A stretch of DNA of 64,000 nt from UBA1351 sp965140555 (GCA_965140555.1 OZ223259.1:1860001-1924000), one strand, 5' to 3'. Shown: positions 18,246 through 27,129, counted from the first letter of the stretch. The notes: generated by a model not told the origin, from the letters alone. Numbers and translations: made by a program.

Positions 18246-18660
18246 AACATGACCCCCTTAGTGACTATTTCATCGTAAATAAGCCCATTGACCCTAGGTT
18301 ATATGATGATTATATGTTCTTATATTACATGAATAAATCAGGGTTTTCAACAGGTGAATTTTTATGAGGTACGTGTATAGTGTAGATAATATAGGTTATC
18401 CACATTGTTGAAACTGTGTATAACTCAAATTTGATAAAGTTGTACACAGTATTAAAGAAAATTTTGTATACACTATTCAATCGGCAAAAAATGGAGAAAA
18501 GGTTATGAAAACGTATGTTTGGTGTGTATAACTTTCCGCATTTTAAACAGGGTTTATCCACAGATGAAAAGGAAAATGTGGATAAAGAGATGAGCACAAG
18601 TTATCCACAAATGTACTTGTTTTGAAAGAAAAGCTGTGGATAAAAAATCCACAGAAATAT
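18246..18660. other. Chromosomal replication origin (oriC) with DnaA boxes
   Basis: The dnaA-rpmH gap is AT-rich and contains perfect TTATCCACA boxes on the plus strand at 18396-18404, 18554-18562 and 18601-18609. On the minus strand they lie at 18577-18585 and 18635-18643. TTATACACA variants on the minus strand are at 18415-18423 and 18523-18531. An A/T-only run at 18659-18674, beside the outermost box, is a candidate unwinding element. Gene direction switches here (minus to the left, plus to the right), which supports bidirectional replication from this point. Confidence 0.93.
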
Positions 18661-18675
18661 TAAATTATTTTTTTC

Positions 18676-18704
18676 TTGACGTAGAGCCAGTAATTTACTA
18701 TAAT
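18676..18704 (+). promoter_or_regulatory. Sigma-A promoter of rpmH
   Basis: TTGACG (18676-18681) and TATAAT (18699-18704) are 17 bp apart, close to ideal. Transcription would begin near 18711 and give a leader of about 105 nt before rpmH. Confidence 0.85.
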
Positions 18705-18815
18705 TGAAATAGTGCTTTTTATGGCAGGTTGTACATTGCTGGTTTTTTCATTGGGAATCGACCGGCGATAATATGCATAATCATCCATTTTTATAGATTT
18801 GAAGGAGGTGCCAAC

Positions 18816-18950
18816 ATGAAAAGAACATACCAACCAAAAAAACGTCAACGCAGTAAAGAACATGGTTTTAGAAAAAGAATGAGTTCTGTAGGCGGTAAAA
18901 AAGTATTAGCTAGAAGAAGAGCTAAAGGTAGAAAAGCATTATCTGCTTAA
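18816..18950 (+). CDS. rpmH: 50S ribosomal protein L34
   Basis: This 44-residue, very basic protein begins MKRTYQPKKRQRSKEHGFRK, the L34 signature, and ends ARRRAKGRKALSA. A longer reading frame is open upstream, but the AAGGAGGTG site at 18802-18810 fixes the start at 18816. It is a structural protein of the large ribosomal subunit. The position beside oriC and before rnpA is conserved in most Firmicutes. Confidence 0.98.
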   Translation: MKRTYQPKKRQRSKEHGFRKRMSSVGGKKVLARRRAKGRKALSA

Positions 18951-18953
18951 TGT

Positions 18954-18979
18954 AAAGACCGCAATCATGTGGTCTTTTC
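18954..18979 (+). terminator. Hairpin after rpmH
   Basis: AAAGACC (18954-18960) pairs with GGTCTTT (18971-18977), then TCT. The T-tract is short, so it may be a weak terminator or a processing signal before rnpA. Confidence 0.55.
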
Positions 18980-19054
18980 TACTATAATAAAGGCAACTGT
19001 ACAGCGTTTCTTTATACAGTAGGCAATCATATGATGAGCAATCAGGTCAAAATC

Positions 19055-19087
19055 AGGAAAGTATAATTGTTATGCTTTCCTTTTTTT
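19055..19087 (+). terminator. Intrinsic terminator between rpmH and rnpA
   Basis: AGGAAAG (19055-19061) pairs with CTTTCCT (19075-19081), directly followed by six further T. It would end most rpmH transcripts and lower rnpA expression relative to the ribosomal protein. Confidence 0.8.
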
Positions 19088-19101
19088 CTATAATAATAGT
19101 C

Positions 19102-19220
19102 GATTAGGGCGTCAAAAGTAAGTTTTCCTAAATTCGCACACAATATATAGATTACGTAGAAGCGTTCGTAACAATATATTGTATGCGAAAGTTCAACTAT
19201 ATGCTTTTGACACTCTAATC
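19102..19220. repeat. 119-bp imperfect inverted repeat upstream of rnpA
   Basis: The arms 19102-19148 and 19174-19220 are both 47 bp. Their outer 17 bp match at 15 positions (GATTAGGGCGTCAAAAG against GATTAGAGTGTCAAAAG). Their inner 16 bp match at 15 positions (TTCGCACACAATATAT against TTCGCATACAATATAT). The middle of each arm does not match. It could be a structured leader of rnpA or a small palindromic insertion; nothing here is coding with confidence. Confidence 0.7.
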
Positions 19221-19268
19221 AATAGATTAGGATATCATTCGGAAGTCAGAATAGTTAAGGTGATTACT

Positions 19269-19601
19269 ATGAAACAAATTGAATCGTTAAAAAAGACGAA
19301 AGAGTTTCAGATGGTCTATAATAAGAGACAATCGAAGGCAAACCGCCTTTTTATTATGTATGTATGCAAAAATAATAGCGATAGCAATCGATTAGGCATA
19401 TCTGTCAGTAAGAAAGTCGGCAATAGTGTTGTACGTCATCATATTGCACGATTAGTTAGGGAGTCTTATCGTTTGAATAAAGAAAAGATTAAGGGAAATT
19501 ACGATATTGTACTTGTTGCACGAGCGAATGCAAGTACAGCATCTTATGCAGAGTGTGAAAGCGCTTTACTACATTTACTGCGTCTTCATCACTTGATATA
19601 A
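19269..19601 (+). CDS. rnpA: Ribonuclease P protein component
   Basis: RnpA is the small basic protein that assists the RNase P RNA in cutting tRNA 5' leaders. The start chosen is the ATG at 19269 with AAGGTGAT just upstream, giving 110 residues beginning MKQIESLKKTKEFQMVYNKRQ; an upstream in-frame ATG lies in the inverted repeat and lacks a site. The core motif is RLGISVSKKVGNSVVRHHIARLVRES. Here the usual RNR(x)KR signature reads RHHIAR, a somewhat altered form. Position after rpmH is conserved. Confidence 0.95.
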   Translation: MKQIESLKKTKEFQMVYNKRQSKANRLFIMYVCKNNSDSNRLGISVSKKVGNSVVRHHIARLVRESYRLNKEKIKGNYDIVLVARANASTASYAECESALLHLLRLHHLI

Positions 19602-19715
19602 CGTTAATAACAATTTAATAATTTAATAGGTCGGGATTGATTGTTTATTAAGATATTATCGGTTATAATGATAGAGATATATTCGTTGCCAGAGTAGGAT
19701 AAGTGATGTTAATCT

Positions 19716-19970
19716 ATGAAGAATAATAGATCAGTTAAAACGATACTAAAAAGAATAGCGATTCGTATAGTTAGAGGGTATCAAAAGTTCATTTCTCCTT
19801 TAAAAGGACCGTCTTGTATTTATGTGCCGTCTTGTTCGCATTATGCCATAGAAGCATTAGAAGAATATGGCTTTATTAAAGGTGGGTTTATGGCGTTAAG
19901 ACGAATACTGAGGTGCCACCCCTTTGCAAAAGGTGGCTATGATCCCGTACCGCACAAGGAGGAAAAATAA
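19716..19970 (+). CDS. yidD: Membrane protein insertion efficiency factor YidD
   Basis: This 84-residue protein shows the YidD pattern IRGYQKFISPLKGPSCIYVPSCSHYAIEALEEYG followed by RILRCHPFAKGGYDPVP. It has an amphipathic N-terminus and conserved cysteines. YidD aids insertion of membrane proteins next to YidC at the inner side of the membrane. It overlaps the first base of yidC, so the two are coupled. Confidence 0.95.
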   Translation: MKNNRSVKTILKRIAIRIVRGYQKFISPLKGPSCIYVPSCSHYAIEALEEYGFIKGGFMALRRILRCHPFAKGGYDPVPHKEEK

Positions 19971-21001
19971 TGTTTTCGGCATTCAATGTTTTTTTAACAC
20001 AATCGTCAGTACCGGTCATCGGTCAGCTGGCTAAACTTTTCGGAATACTGATGAATGGTATTTACGATTTTATGGGGACACAATTCGGTATCTATTCTTT
20101 AGGTCTGAGTATTATCCTTTTTACTATCATTACACGTTTATTAATGTTACCGTTGGCTTTTAAGCAACAAAAGTCAATGAAAGAGATGCAAATTATCCAA
20201 CCCGAAATTAAAGCGATTCAGGATAAATATAAGAATAAGAAAGATCAAGCATCTCAGCAAAAGATGCAAGCTGAAATGTCTGCATTATATCAAAAACATA
20301 ATGTTAATCCTTTCGGAGGATGTCTACCGTTATTGATTCAAATGCCGATTATTTTTTCATTGTATCAAGTGCTTCGTAATATACCGGCATATATCGGTAA
20401 TATTAGAAGCTACTATGAAGTAATTGTTAGTTATATTACAAGTGTGAGTGGCTATGGCGATAAACTTGCTACGTTACGAGAATCTGACCGATTATTGCAA
20501 CAAGTCAGTAATTTCGATCCAGAAAACACCAATAAAGTGATTGATTTGTTATACAAGTTTCAAACATCAACATGGGAGCAATTTAATAATTTGTTTCCAA
20601 CGATTAGTGATCAAGTTGGAGAACAAGTAACTCAGCTGAATGATGTATACACAATGTTCGGAATCAACTTAGCGGATAAACCGGATCTGATGACATTGGG
20701 TGTTCTTATACCGGTCTTAAATGTTGGAATACAATTTTTGGTGACAAAAACGTCCATGGCGAGAGCGAATAACGGAAATGCACAGGCTAATTCAACGAAT
20801 ACAACAATGATGTATATGATGCCGTTTGTATCCGGTTTTTTTGCCACAACACTTCCTGCCGGTTTGGGTCTATATTGGTTAGCAGGTAGCGTGTTCCAAT
20901 TGGGTCAACAGTTGGTTATCAATCATCATATTCATAATGATAAGGACAAGAATAGTAAAGCTCAGGCTGAAAAGGCTGATCGCAAGGATAAGAAAAAATA
21001 G
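19970..21001 (+). CDS. yidC: Membrane protein insertase YidC/OxaA
   Basis: This 343-residue YidC has about five hydrophobic segments and the conserved core SLGLSIILFTIITRLLMLPLAFKQQKSMKEM. Its C-terminal part (MMYMMPFVSGFFATTLPAGLGLYWLAGSVFQLGQQ) is followed by a lysine-rich tail that may contact ribosomes. No lipobox cysteine is visible at the N-terminus. It inserts membrane proteins alone or with SecYEG. It starts on the last base of yidD and is followed by jag after 28 bp. Confidence 0.96.
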   Translation: MFSAFNVFLTQSSVPVIGQLAKLFGILMNGIYDFMGTQFGIYSLGLSIILFTIITRLLMLPLAFKQQKSMKEMQIIQPEIKAIQDKYKNKKDQASQQKMQAEMSALYQKHNVNPFGGCLPLLIQMPIIFSLYQVLRNIPAYIGNIRSYYEVIVSYITSVSGYGDKLATLRESDRLLQQVSNFDPENTNKVIDLLYKFQTSTWEQFNNLFPTISDQVGEQVTQLNDVYTMFGINLADKPDLMTLGVLIPVLNVGIQFLVTKTSMARANNGNAQANSTNTTMMYMMPFVSGFFATTLPAGLGLYWLAGSVFQLGQQLVINHHIHNDKDKNSKAQAEKADRKDKKK

Positions 21002-21029
21002 TAAAAAATAAAAATGGAGGGTTAATAGG

Positions 21030-21659
21030 ATGAATGTTGTAGAGAAAACAGGACGAACGGTAGAAGACGCCATCACAGAAGCATTGATTGAACTTGGGGC
21101 AACAAGTGATGAAGTTGAAATTGAAGTTCTAGAAAAAGGTCCCACCGGATTTTTTAGTTTGTTCAGTAGTAAGCAAGCTCGCGTTAAAGTCAGTAAGAAA
21201 TCGACACTCGACCAAGTTGCCATACAGTTTTTGCAAAGTGTATTTGCTAAGATGGATTTAACGGTTGAAATTCGCATTGAACTTGATGATAAAAACAATA
21301 TGCAAATTGAATTAAGTGGCGACAATATGGGTGTATTGATCGGAAAACGCGGTCAAACATTGGATTCCATACAATATCTTGTCAGTTTAGTTGTAAACAA
21401 GGAATCAGATCATTATGTCCGGGTTAAATTAGATACAGAGAATTACAGAGAACGTCGTAAGAAAACGTTGGAATCATTGGCCGTTAACCTAGCCAATAAG
21501 GTGAAAAAGACCGGTAAGAAATTTACTTTAGAGCCAATGAATCCCTATGAACGACGTATTATACATTCCACATTACAGAATAATAAATTTGTGGAAACAC
21601 ATTCTGAAGGTGAAGAACCTTACAGAAAGGTAATCATCATTCCATCAAGGAAACGATAA
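21030..21659 (+). CDS. jag: RNA-binding protein Jag/KhpB
   Basis: This 209-residue protein has three parts. An N-terminal Jag-N domain (MNVVEKTGRTVEDAITEAL.. with the KGPTGFFSLFSSKQARV turn) leads into a KH domain (MGVLIGKRGQTLDSIQYLVSLVVN). A C-terminal R3H domain (MNPYERRIIHSTLQNNKFVETHSEGEEPYRKV) follows. It binds RNA and in relatives affects cell elongation and sporulation. The gene follows yidC as in most Firmicutes and ends at a hairpin. Confidence 0.95.
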   Translation: MNVVEKTGRTVEDAITEALIELGATSDEVEIEVLEKGPTGFFSLFSSKQARVKVSKKSTLDQVAIQFLQSVFAKMDLTVEIRIELDDKNNMQIELSGDNMGVLIGKRGQTLDSIQYLVSLVVNKESDHYVRVKLDTENYRERRKKTLESLAVNLANKVKKTGKKFTLEPMNPYERRIIHSTLQNNKFVETHSEGEEPYRKVIIIPSRKR

Positions 21660-21666
21660 GTAATCA

Positions 21667-21693
21667 AAACCCAAACCTTGTGTTTGGGTTTTT
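21667..21693 (+). terminator. Intrinsic terminator between jag and mnmE
   Basis: AAACCCAAAC (21667-21676) pairs with GTTTGGGTTT (21682-21691) and continues into T. It lies where a longer reading of mnmE would start, which supports the downstream start. Confidence 0.75.
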
Positions 21694-21742
21694 AAATGCA
21701 CGAGCATTCGATGAAAGAATCGAATATAAAGGAGTTAGTGAC

Positions 21743-23125
21743 ATGTACAACGATACAATCGCTGCTATAAGTACCCCTTTGGCATCTGCCGGTATCGGTA
21801 TTATACGGATAAGTGGGGAAGACGCACTGGGAGTCATTCGTAAAATTTTTAAACCAGCCTCAGATAAGAAGACCGTCGGTGATCAAAGCCATGTTCTGTT
21901 ATATGGTTATATAACGGATCCTGAATATGATCGAGTACTCGATGAAGTATTGGTATCTGTTATGTTGGCACCCAATACATATACGAAGGAAGATGTTGTA
22001 GAAATTAATACCCATGGGGGTGTTGTTGTTATGCAAAGTATTCTTTCCTTAGTACTACGACATGGAGCTCGGATTGCTGAACCTGGAGAATTTACCAAAC
22101 GTGCTTTCTTGAATGGACGATTGGATTTATCCCAAGCAGAAGCGGTTATGGATATTATAGAATCTAAAACGGAATTAGCATTAAATGCATCGGTCAAACA
22201 ATTGGAAGGCCAGCTTAAGAAGGAAATTGAATCCCTTAAGAAGGAAATATTGGAACTTATTGCCAATATAGAGGCATCGATTGATTATCCTGAATATGAC
22301 GTGGAAGAGATTGCCTTTGAACGTGTTCAGGGAATCTGTGAGGCTATGTCAGGTCGAATTCGACGTCTTATAGATAGCTATGATAATGGACGTATTGTTC
22401 GTGAGGGGATTAAAACGGTTATTGTCGGCCGCCCAAATGTAGGAAAATCCTCATTACTGAATGCATTACTAAAAGAACAGCGAGCCATCGTTACAGATAT
22501 TCCCGGAACAACAAGAGATTCTTTAGAAGAATACATGAACGTGCACGGAATTCCTCTAAAACTTATTGATACAGCGGGAATTCGTAGTACAGAAGATATT
22601 GTTGAACGATTAGGCGTAGAGAAGTCCAAAGAATTAATAAACCAAGCAGATTTGGTTCTTTTTGTAATAAACGGTTCAGAAGACTTGCAGGAAGAAGATT
22701 ATCAGATTATGGAACTCATCTGTAATCAAAAGGTCATCTGCTTAGTCAATAAGAGTGACTTGGTAATAAAAGTTGATAGAAAGGCATTGAGTGATGCCTT
22801 AAAAGACTGTACAATAATAGAAACATCGGCTATTCATCATGTTGGATTGGATGCTCTTGAAACTGAAATCAAGGAACAATTTATGACCGGTCAGGTACAG
22901 TCGAATGACGGTACAGTGATTCATAATATTCGTCATAAACAAGCACTGGTACAAGCTGTTGATGCATTGGAACAGGTGAGGGAGTCTATAGAGATGGGAA
23001 TGCCTGAAGATTGTTGGGCAATTGATTTACATGGAGCCTATGAACATTTATGTGAAGTAACAGGTGATAAAGTGACCGATGATGTCATTCAACAGATATT
23101 CAGTCAATTTTGCCTTGGAAAGTAA
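21743..23125 (+). CDS. mnmE: tRNA uridine-5-carboxymethylaminomethyl(34) synthesis GTPase MnmE
   Basis: MnmE works with MnmG to modify uridine 34 of certain tRNAs. The start is the ATG at 21743 with a GGAG site 8 nt upstream (460 residues); the upstream extension would cross a terminator. The N-terminal folate-binding domain begins YNDTIAAISTPLASAGIGIIRISG. The G domain shows GRPNVGKSS (about 229-237), TDIPGTTRD, DTAG and NKSD. The C-terminal CLGK carries the conserved cysteine. mnmG follows after 9 bp. Confidence 0.97.
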   Translation: MYNDTIAAISTPLASAGIGIIRISGEDALGVIRKIFKPASDKKTVGDQSHVLLYGYITDPEYDRVLDEVLVSVMLAPNTYTKEDVVEINTHGGVVVMQSILSLVLRHGARIAEPGEFTKRAFLNGRLDLSQAEAVMDIIESKTELALNASVKQLEGQLKKEIESLKKEILELIANIEASIDYPEYDVEEIAFERVQGICEAMSGRIRRLIDSYDNGRIVREGIKTVIVGRPNVGKSSLLNALLKEQRAIVTDIPGTTRDSLEEYMNVHGIPLKLIDTAGIRSTEDIVERLGVEKSKELINQADLVLFVINGSEDLQEEDYQIMELICNQKVICLVNKSDLVIKVDRKALSDALKDCTIIETSAIHHVGLDALETEIKEQFMTGQVQSNDGTVIHNIRHKQALVQAVDALEQVRESIEMGMPEDCWAIDLHGAYEHLCEVTGDKVTDDVIQQIFSQFCLGK

Positions 23126-23134
23126 GGAGATAAC

Positions 23135-25039
23135 ATGAGTTATATTGAAGATCAAGTAGATGTTGTTGTTATAGGTGGAGGGCATGCCGGATGCGAAGCA
23201 GCCTTAGCCAGTGCAAGACTTGGCTTGAAAACAATAGTGTTTGCGATTAATTTAGATAGTATTGCGATGATGCCTTGTAACCCAAGTATTGGTGGAACGT
23301 CTAAAGGACACCTTGTGCGGGAGTTAGATGCACTGGGGGGAGAAATGGGCAAGAATATAGATAAAACATTTATCCAATCCCGTATGTTAAATACAGGAAA
23401 AGGTCCTGCTGTTCATTCATTACGTGCACAAGCCGATAAGCATGCTTATGCAAAAACAATGAAACAGGTTCTTGAAAATCAAGAGAACCTAATGATTCGT
23501 CAAAATGAGGTTATAGATATTCTAGTCGAAGATGGTGTTGTTAGTGGTGTTAAAATATTGTCTGGATCTATATATAAGGCGAAAGCGGTCATTGTAGCGA
23601 CAGGAACGTATCTTAAGGCTCGATGCATTTATGGTGATGTAAGCGTTTATTCAGGACCTAATGGTCTACAAGCGGCTAATCACTTGACGGATTCCTTGAA
23701 AAATTTAGGGATAGAAATGTATCGTTTTAAAACAGGAACGCCGGCACGTGTAGATAAGCGAACAATAGATTTCACAAAGATGGAAGAACAAGAAGGGGAT
23801 GCACGTATTATTCCTTTTTCTTTTACAAATCTAGACCATGACTTATCGCGAGAGCAAATACCCTGTTGGTTGACCTATACGAATCAATCTACCCATGGCA
23901 TAATTCAAGATAATCTTCATCGATCTCCATTATATGGTGGTGAAATTGAAGGGACAGGTCCTAGATACTGTCCATCTATCGAAGATAAAGTTGTACGTTT
24001 TGCAGATAAAGAGCGGCATCAAGTATTCTTAGAGCCTGAGGGTGAAGATACGAATGAGATGTATGTACAAGGCATGAGTTCTTCTTTGCCGGAAGATGTT
24101 CAAAAAGAAATGCTTCGAACGTTACCGGGGTTAGAAAAAGTTGAAATTATGCGTACAGCATATGCTATTGAATATGACTGTATTAATCCTTTACAATTAA
24201 ATGCGACCTTGGAATTCAAGAGTATATCAGGACTTTACAGTGCCGGTCAATTCAACGGAAGTTCGGGTTATGAAGAGGCTGCTGCACAAGGGTTGATTGC
24301 CGGAATGAATGCAGCCCTCAAGGTGAAAGGTGAAGAGCCGATTATAGTTGATCGATCAGAAGGTTATATCGGTGTTCTAATTGACGACTTAGTGACAAAA
24401 GGCACAAAAGAACCCTATCGTATGATGACTTCTCGAGCAGAATACAGATTATTATTACGTCAGGACAATGCAGATCTTAGGTTAACACAAAAGGGATATG
24501 AAGCCGGTCTCATTGATGAAGAACGCTATGCTTTTTTCTGTGCTAAAAAAGAAGCGATTGATAAGGAAATCAAGCGTCTTGAAAAAGTAACGGTAGGAAC
24601 ATCAACAGAGGTTCAAAATTTATTGGAATCATTAGGGTCCACCTTGTTGCGTTCAGGGATGACGTTAAAAGAATTGCTGAAGCGACCCGAAGTAAGTTAT
24701 GATAGTTTGGCGAGTGTTGACCCGACTCGTGAACCTTTACTACCTCAAGTCATTGAGCAAGTTGAGATTCAAGTCAAATATGAAGGGTATATTGCGCGAC
24801 AAGAAAAGCAAGTAGCCCAATTTAAGAAATTAGAAAAGAAACTATTACCTGAAGATATGGACTACGATAGCATTAAGAGTTTGCGTATTGAGGCAAAACA
24901 AAAGTTAAAGGCTATACGTCCACTATCTATGGGACAAGCAAGTCGAATATCCGGGGTGTCTCCTGCTGATGTATCTGTTCTACTCGTATATTTGGAACAA
25001 TACTATCAACGGAAGAGAAATGAGGCCAAAGATGAATAA
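23135..25039 (+). CDS. mnmG: tRNA uridine-5-carboxymethylaminomethyl(34) synthesis enzyme MnmG
   Basis: This 634-residue FAD enzyme partners MnmE. The dinucleotide-binding motif VVVIGGGHAGCEAALASARLG is at residues 10-30, and GIEMYRFKTGTPARVDKRTID and SGLYSAGQFNGSSGYEEAAAQG are family signatures. The C-terminal helical part (RPLSMGQASRISGVSPADVSVLLVYLEQ) binds MnmE. It overlaps the first 8 bp of rsmG. Confidence 0.98.
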   Translation: MSYIEDQVDVVVIGGGHAGCEAALASARLGLKTIVFAINLDSIAMMPCNPSIGGTSKGHLVRELDALGGEMGKNIDKTFIQSRMLNTGKGPAVHSLRAQADKHAYAKTMKQVLENQENLMIRQNEVIDILVEDGVVSGVKILSGSIYKAKAVIVATGTYLKARCIYGDVSVYSGPNGLQAANHLTDSLKNLGIEMYRFKTGTPARVDKRTIDFTKMEEQEGDARIIPFSFTNLDHDLSREQIPCWLTYTNQSTHGIIQDNLHRSPLYGGEIEGTGPRYCPSIEDKVVRFADKERHQVFLEPEGEDTNEMYVQGMSSSLPEDVQKEMLRTLPGLEKVEIMRTAYAIEYDCINPLQLNATLEFKSISGLYSAGQFNGSSGYEEAAAQGLIAGMNAALKVKGEEPIIVDRSEGYIGVLIDDLVTKGTKEPYRMMTSRAEYRLLLRQDNADLRLTQKGYEAGLIDEERYAFFCAKKEAIDKEIKRLEKVTVGTSTEVQNLLESLGSTLLRSGMTLKELLKRPEVSYDSLASVDPTREPLLPQVIEQVEIQVKYEGYIARQEKQVAQFKKLEKKLLPEDMDYDSIKSLRIEAKQKLKAIRPLSMGQASRISGVSPADVSVLLVYLEQYYQRKRNEAKDE

Positions 25040-25760
25040 TCATAAGCAGATAGAAGCCGTTGTTAAAGATTATGCCATGAATCAAAAATTGACATTAACA
25101 GAAAAACAATATAGTCAGATATTTGAATATTACGATTTAATGATTGAGTGGAATAAAGTGATGAATTTAACAGGTATTACGGAACCGGAAGAGTTTGCGA
25201 GAATGCATATTATTGATAGCTGGCTTATTCATCAACTCTATCCAATGGAAGATGCAGTAAAGGTTATGGATGTCGGAACGGGAGCCGGACTTCCCGGAAT
25301 TCCACTAAAAATCTTATATCCTCATCTTCAAATGACGTTGTTGGATTCACTGAATAAACGTGTGAATTTCTTGAATGTAGTAATAGAGACATTAGGTTTT
25401 GATGGAATAGAAGCCGTTCATGGTAGAGCGGAAGATATTGCTAAGCAAGAACCCTATCGAGAATCTTTTGATTTAGTTGTGTCTCGTGCGGTGAGTCAAT
25501 TACCTGTTTTGAGTGAATATTGTATACCTTTTGCTGAAGTCGGAGGCCACTTTATTGCATATAAATCACTCAATACAGATGAAGAAATAGAAAACAGTCA
25601 TACAGCAATAGAAAAATTAGGTGGTTCATTAAGTCGTGTTGTCGATAAAGTACTCTTGGGGAGTGATATTCCGAGACGATTTGTATGGATTGATAAAGTT
25701 GCACCAAGCATGGCATGTTACCCACGTAAAGCCGGCAAACCAAGCAAAAAGCCCCTGTAG
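25032..25760 (+). CDS. rsmG: 16S rRNA (guanine(527)-N(7))-methyltransferase RsmG
   Basis: RsmG methylates G527 of 16S rRNA with S-adenosylmethionine. The SAM motif is VMDVGTGAGLPGIPLKILYP; MEWNKVMNLTGI-like sequence (MIEWNKVMNLTGITEPEEF) precedes it. The ATG at 25032 gives 242 residues beginning MNNHKQIEAVV; an ATG at 25020 is a possible alternative with a weaker site. The gene overlaps the end of mnmG, so the two are coupled. Confidence 0.95.
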   Translation: MNNHKQIEAVVKDYAMNQKLTLTEKQYSQIFEYYDLMIEWNKVMNLTGITEPEEFARMHIIDSWLIHQLYPMEDAVKVMDVGTGAGLPGIPLKILYPHLQMTLLDSLNKRVNFLNVVIETLGFDGIEAVHGRAEDIAKQEPYRESFDLVVSRAVSQLPVLSEYCIPFAEVGGHFIAYKSLNTDEEIENSHTAIEKLGGSLSRVVDKVLLGSDIPRRFVWIDKVAPSMACYPRKAGKPSKKPL

Positions 25761-25815
25761 TATTTCCTGGGGAATATTATAGGTCACTATAGGTTACATA
25801 TTATGGAGGTATTAT

Positions 25816-26613
25816 ATGAGTTACAATCAAATCGTTCAGATTCCAATGAGTCAAATTGTTGCAAATCCAAATCAGCCAAGACGTTTTTTTGATGATGAAT
25901 CCTTATTGGAATTGTCTGAATCAATTAAAGTACATGGATTGTTACAACCAATCGTTGTTCGAATGAAAGCAGATGATCAATACGAAATTATTGCAGGAGA
26001 ACGTCGTTTTAGAGCATATGAGTTGTTGGACGAAACATCTATTCCGGCTATTATTAAAGATATCGATACAAAGGATAGTGCGATATTAGCGATGATTGAG
26101 AATATTCAACGGGATAATCTTCATTTTGTTGAAGTGGCAGCCGGTTATGGAGAGCTGATGCAACAATATGGATTAACTCAGACGGAATTGGCATCTATTG
26201 TAGGTAAAGATCAGTCAACAATTGCCAATAAATGCCGAATTTTGAATTTACCTCAGGAAGTATTAGAACTTGTTATAACAGAAGGTTTGACAGAACGTCA
26301 TGCGCGCGCTCTATTAAAGCTAAAAAATGATGAGCGTTTGATGAAAGTTGTTCGTCACATTATAAAAAAAGAAATGAATGTGAAACAAACAGAAATTTAT
26401 ATAAATAACCTGTTAGAAGCAGATGAAAAATCGGATGATGTTCAAACGAAAGAGTTAGCGTTAAAGCGTTATTTGAAAGACATTCGTCTCTTTACAAATA
26501 CAATCAAACAAGCAGTTGATATGGTGAATGAATCTGGCGTTGAAGCTAAATATGTAGTTCGTGAAGCAAATGATAAGTATACGATAACAATAGAAATTCC
26601 GATTGAAAAATAA
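25816..26613 (+). CDS. noc: ParB/Noc family nucleoid protein (probable nucleoid occlusion protein)
   Basis: This 265-residue ParB-family protein has the CTP-binding motifs LLQPIVVR, GERRFRA and ENIQRDNLH. A helix-turn-helix follows (LTQTELASIVGKDQSTIANKCRIL), then a dimerisation C-terminus. A second, separate parB lies at 31512, and this copy sits right after rsmG, the place of noc in B. subtilis. Noc binds its own sites and blocks division over the nucleoid. This protein starts almost at the ParB core and lacks the N-terminal membrane-targeting helix of B. subtilis Noc, so its mode of action may differ. Confidence 0.82.
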   Translation: MSYNQIVQIPMSQIVANPNQPRRFFDDESLLELSESIKVHGLLQPIVVRMKADDQYEIIAGERRFRAYELLDETSIPAIIKDIDTKDSAILAMIENIQRDNLHFVEVAAGYGELMQQYGLTQTELASIVGKDQSTIANKCRILNLPQEVLELVITEGLTERHARALLKLKNDERLMKVVRHIIKKEMNVKQTEIYINNLLEADEKSDDVQTKELALKRYLKDIRLFTNTIKQAVDMVNESGVEAKYVVREANDKYTITIEIPIEK

Positions 26614-26627
26614 GGGGATGAGTGAGC

Positions 26628-27092
26628 ATGTTTTTTGCAGAGATGCGAAGTATTTATGATTCTATGGAAGGGGCGTTTGAGGTTCGACGATGTGTCTTTG
26701 AAGAGGAACAGCAAATAGGGCATGAATTTGAATGTGACGGGAAAGATAGCATTGCCATGCATTGCGTTGTAGAGGAAGATCAGCAAGTTGTAGGGACAGG
26801 TCGCATTGTTTTGGATTTGCTTGACGATACAGATGATGCTGTAATTGGTCGAATTTGCGTATTAAAGGAGTATCGTGGTAAAGGATATGGTGATCTTATT
26901 GTTCGCAAACTTATGGAGTATGGATTCCGCCATGGTGTGAAAAAGATTCATGTCTATGCAGTGAATAATGCTATTCCTTTTTACGAAAAAATCGGTTTCA
27001 AAAAAAATGGTGATTGTATAGAAGACATGGGACGTTCTACTCAGCCGATGACGATTACAAAAGCAACAATTATAAAAGGATGTTCGTCTTAA
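26628..27092 (+). CDS. GNAT family N-acetyltransferase
   Basis: This GNAT acetyltransferase of about 154 residues has the acetyl-CoA motif IGRICVLKEYRGKGYGDLIVRKLMEYG and the C-terminal VYAVNNAIPFYEKIGFKKNGD, typical of the small YjcF/ElaA-like branch. The substrate cannot be told. Two starts are possible: ATG at 26628 or GTG at 26622, sharing the AAGGGG site; I prefer ATG. It follows noc by 14 bp and ends in a terminator that overlaps its stop codon. Confidence 0.85.
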   Translation: MFFAEMRSIYDSMEGAFEVRRCVFEEEQQIGHEFECDGKDSIAMHCVVEEDQQVVGTGRIVLDLLDDTDDAVIGRICVLKEYRGKGYGDLIVRKLMEYGFRHGVKKIHVYAVNNAIPFYEKIGFKKNGDCIEDMGRSTQPMTITKATIIKGCSS

Positions 27093-27110
27093 CAGACGAA
27101 CATCCTTTTT
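27074..27110 (+). terminator. Intrinsic terminator after the GNAT gene
   Basis: A 16-bp stem (27074-27089 with 27094-27109, loop TAAC) contains the stop codon in its loop and ends in a T-tract. It separates the plus-strand block from the convergent hydrolase gene. Confidence 0.88.
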
Positions 27111-27129
27111 CTTTTTTGAAAGATAGGCT

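Noticed and set aside
18325..18597. 90-codon open frame inside the origin
   Set aside because: It runs over DnaA boxes, has no ribosome site and no protein-like pattern.
19179..19268. N-terminal extension of rnpA
   Set aside because: It lies in the inverted repeat, lacks a ribosome site and adds residues not found in RnpA.
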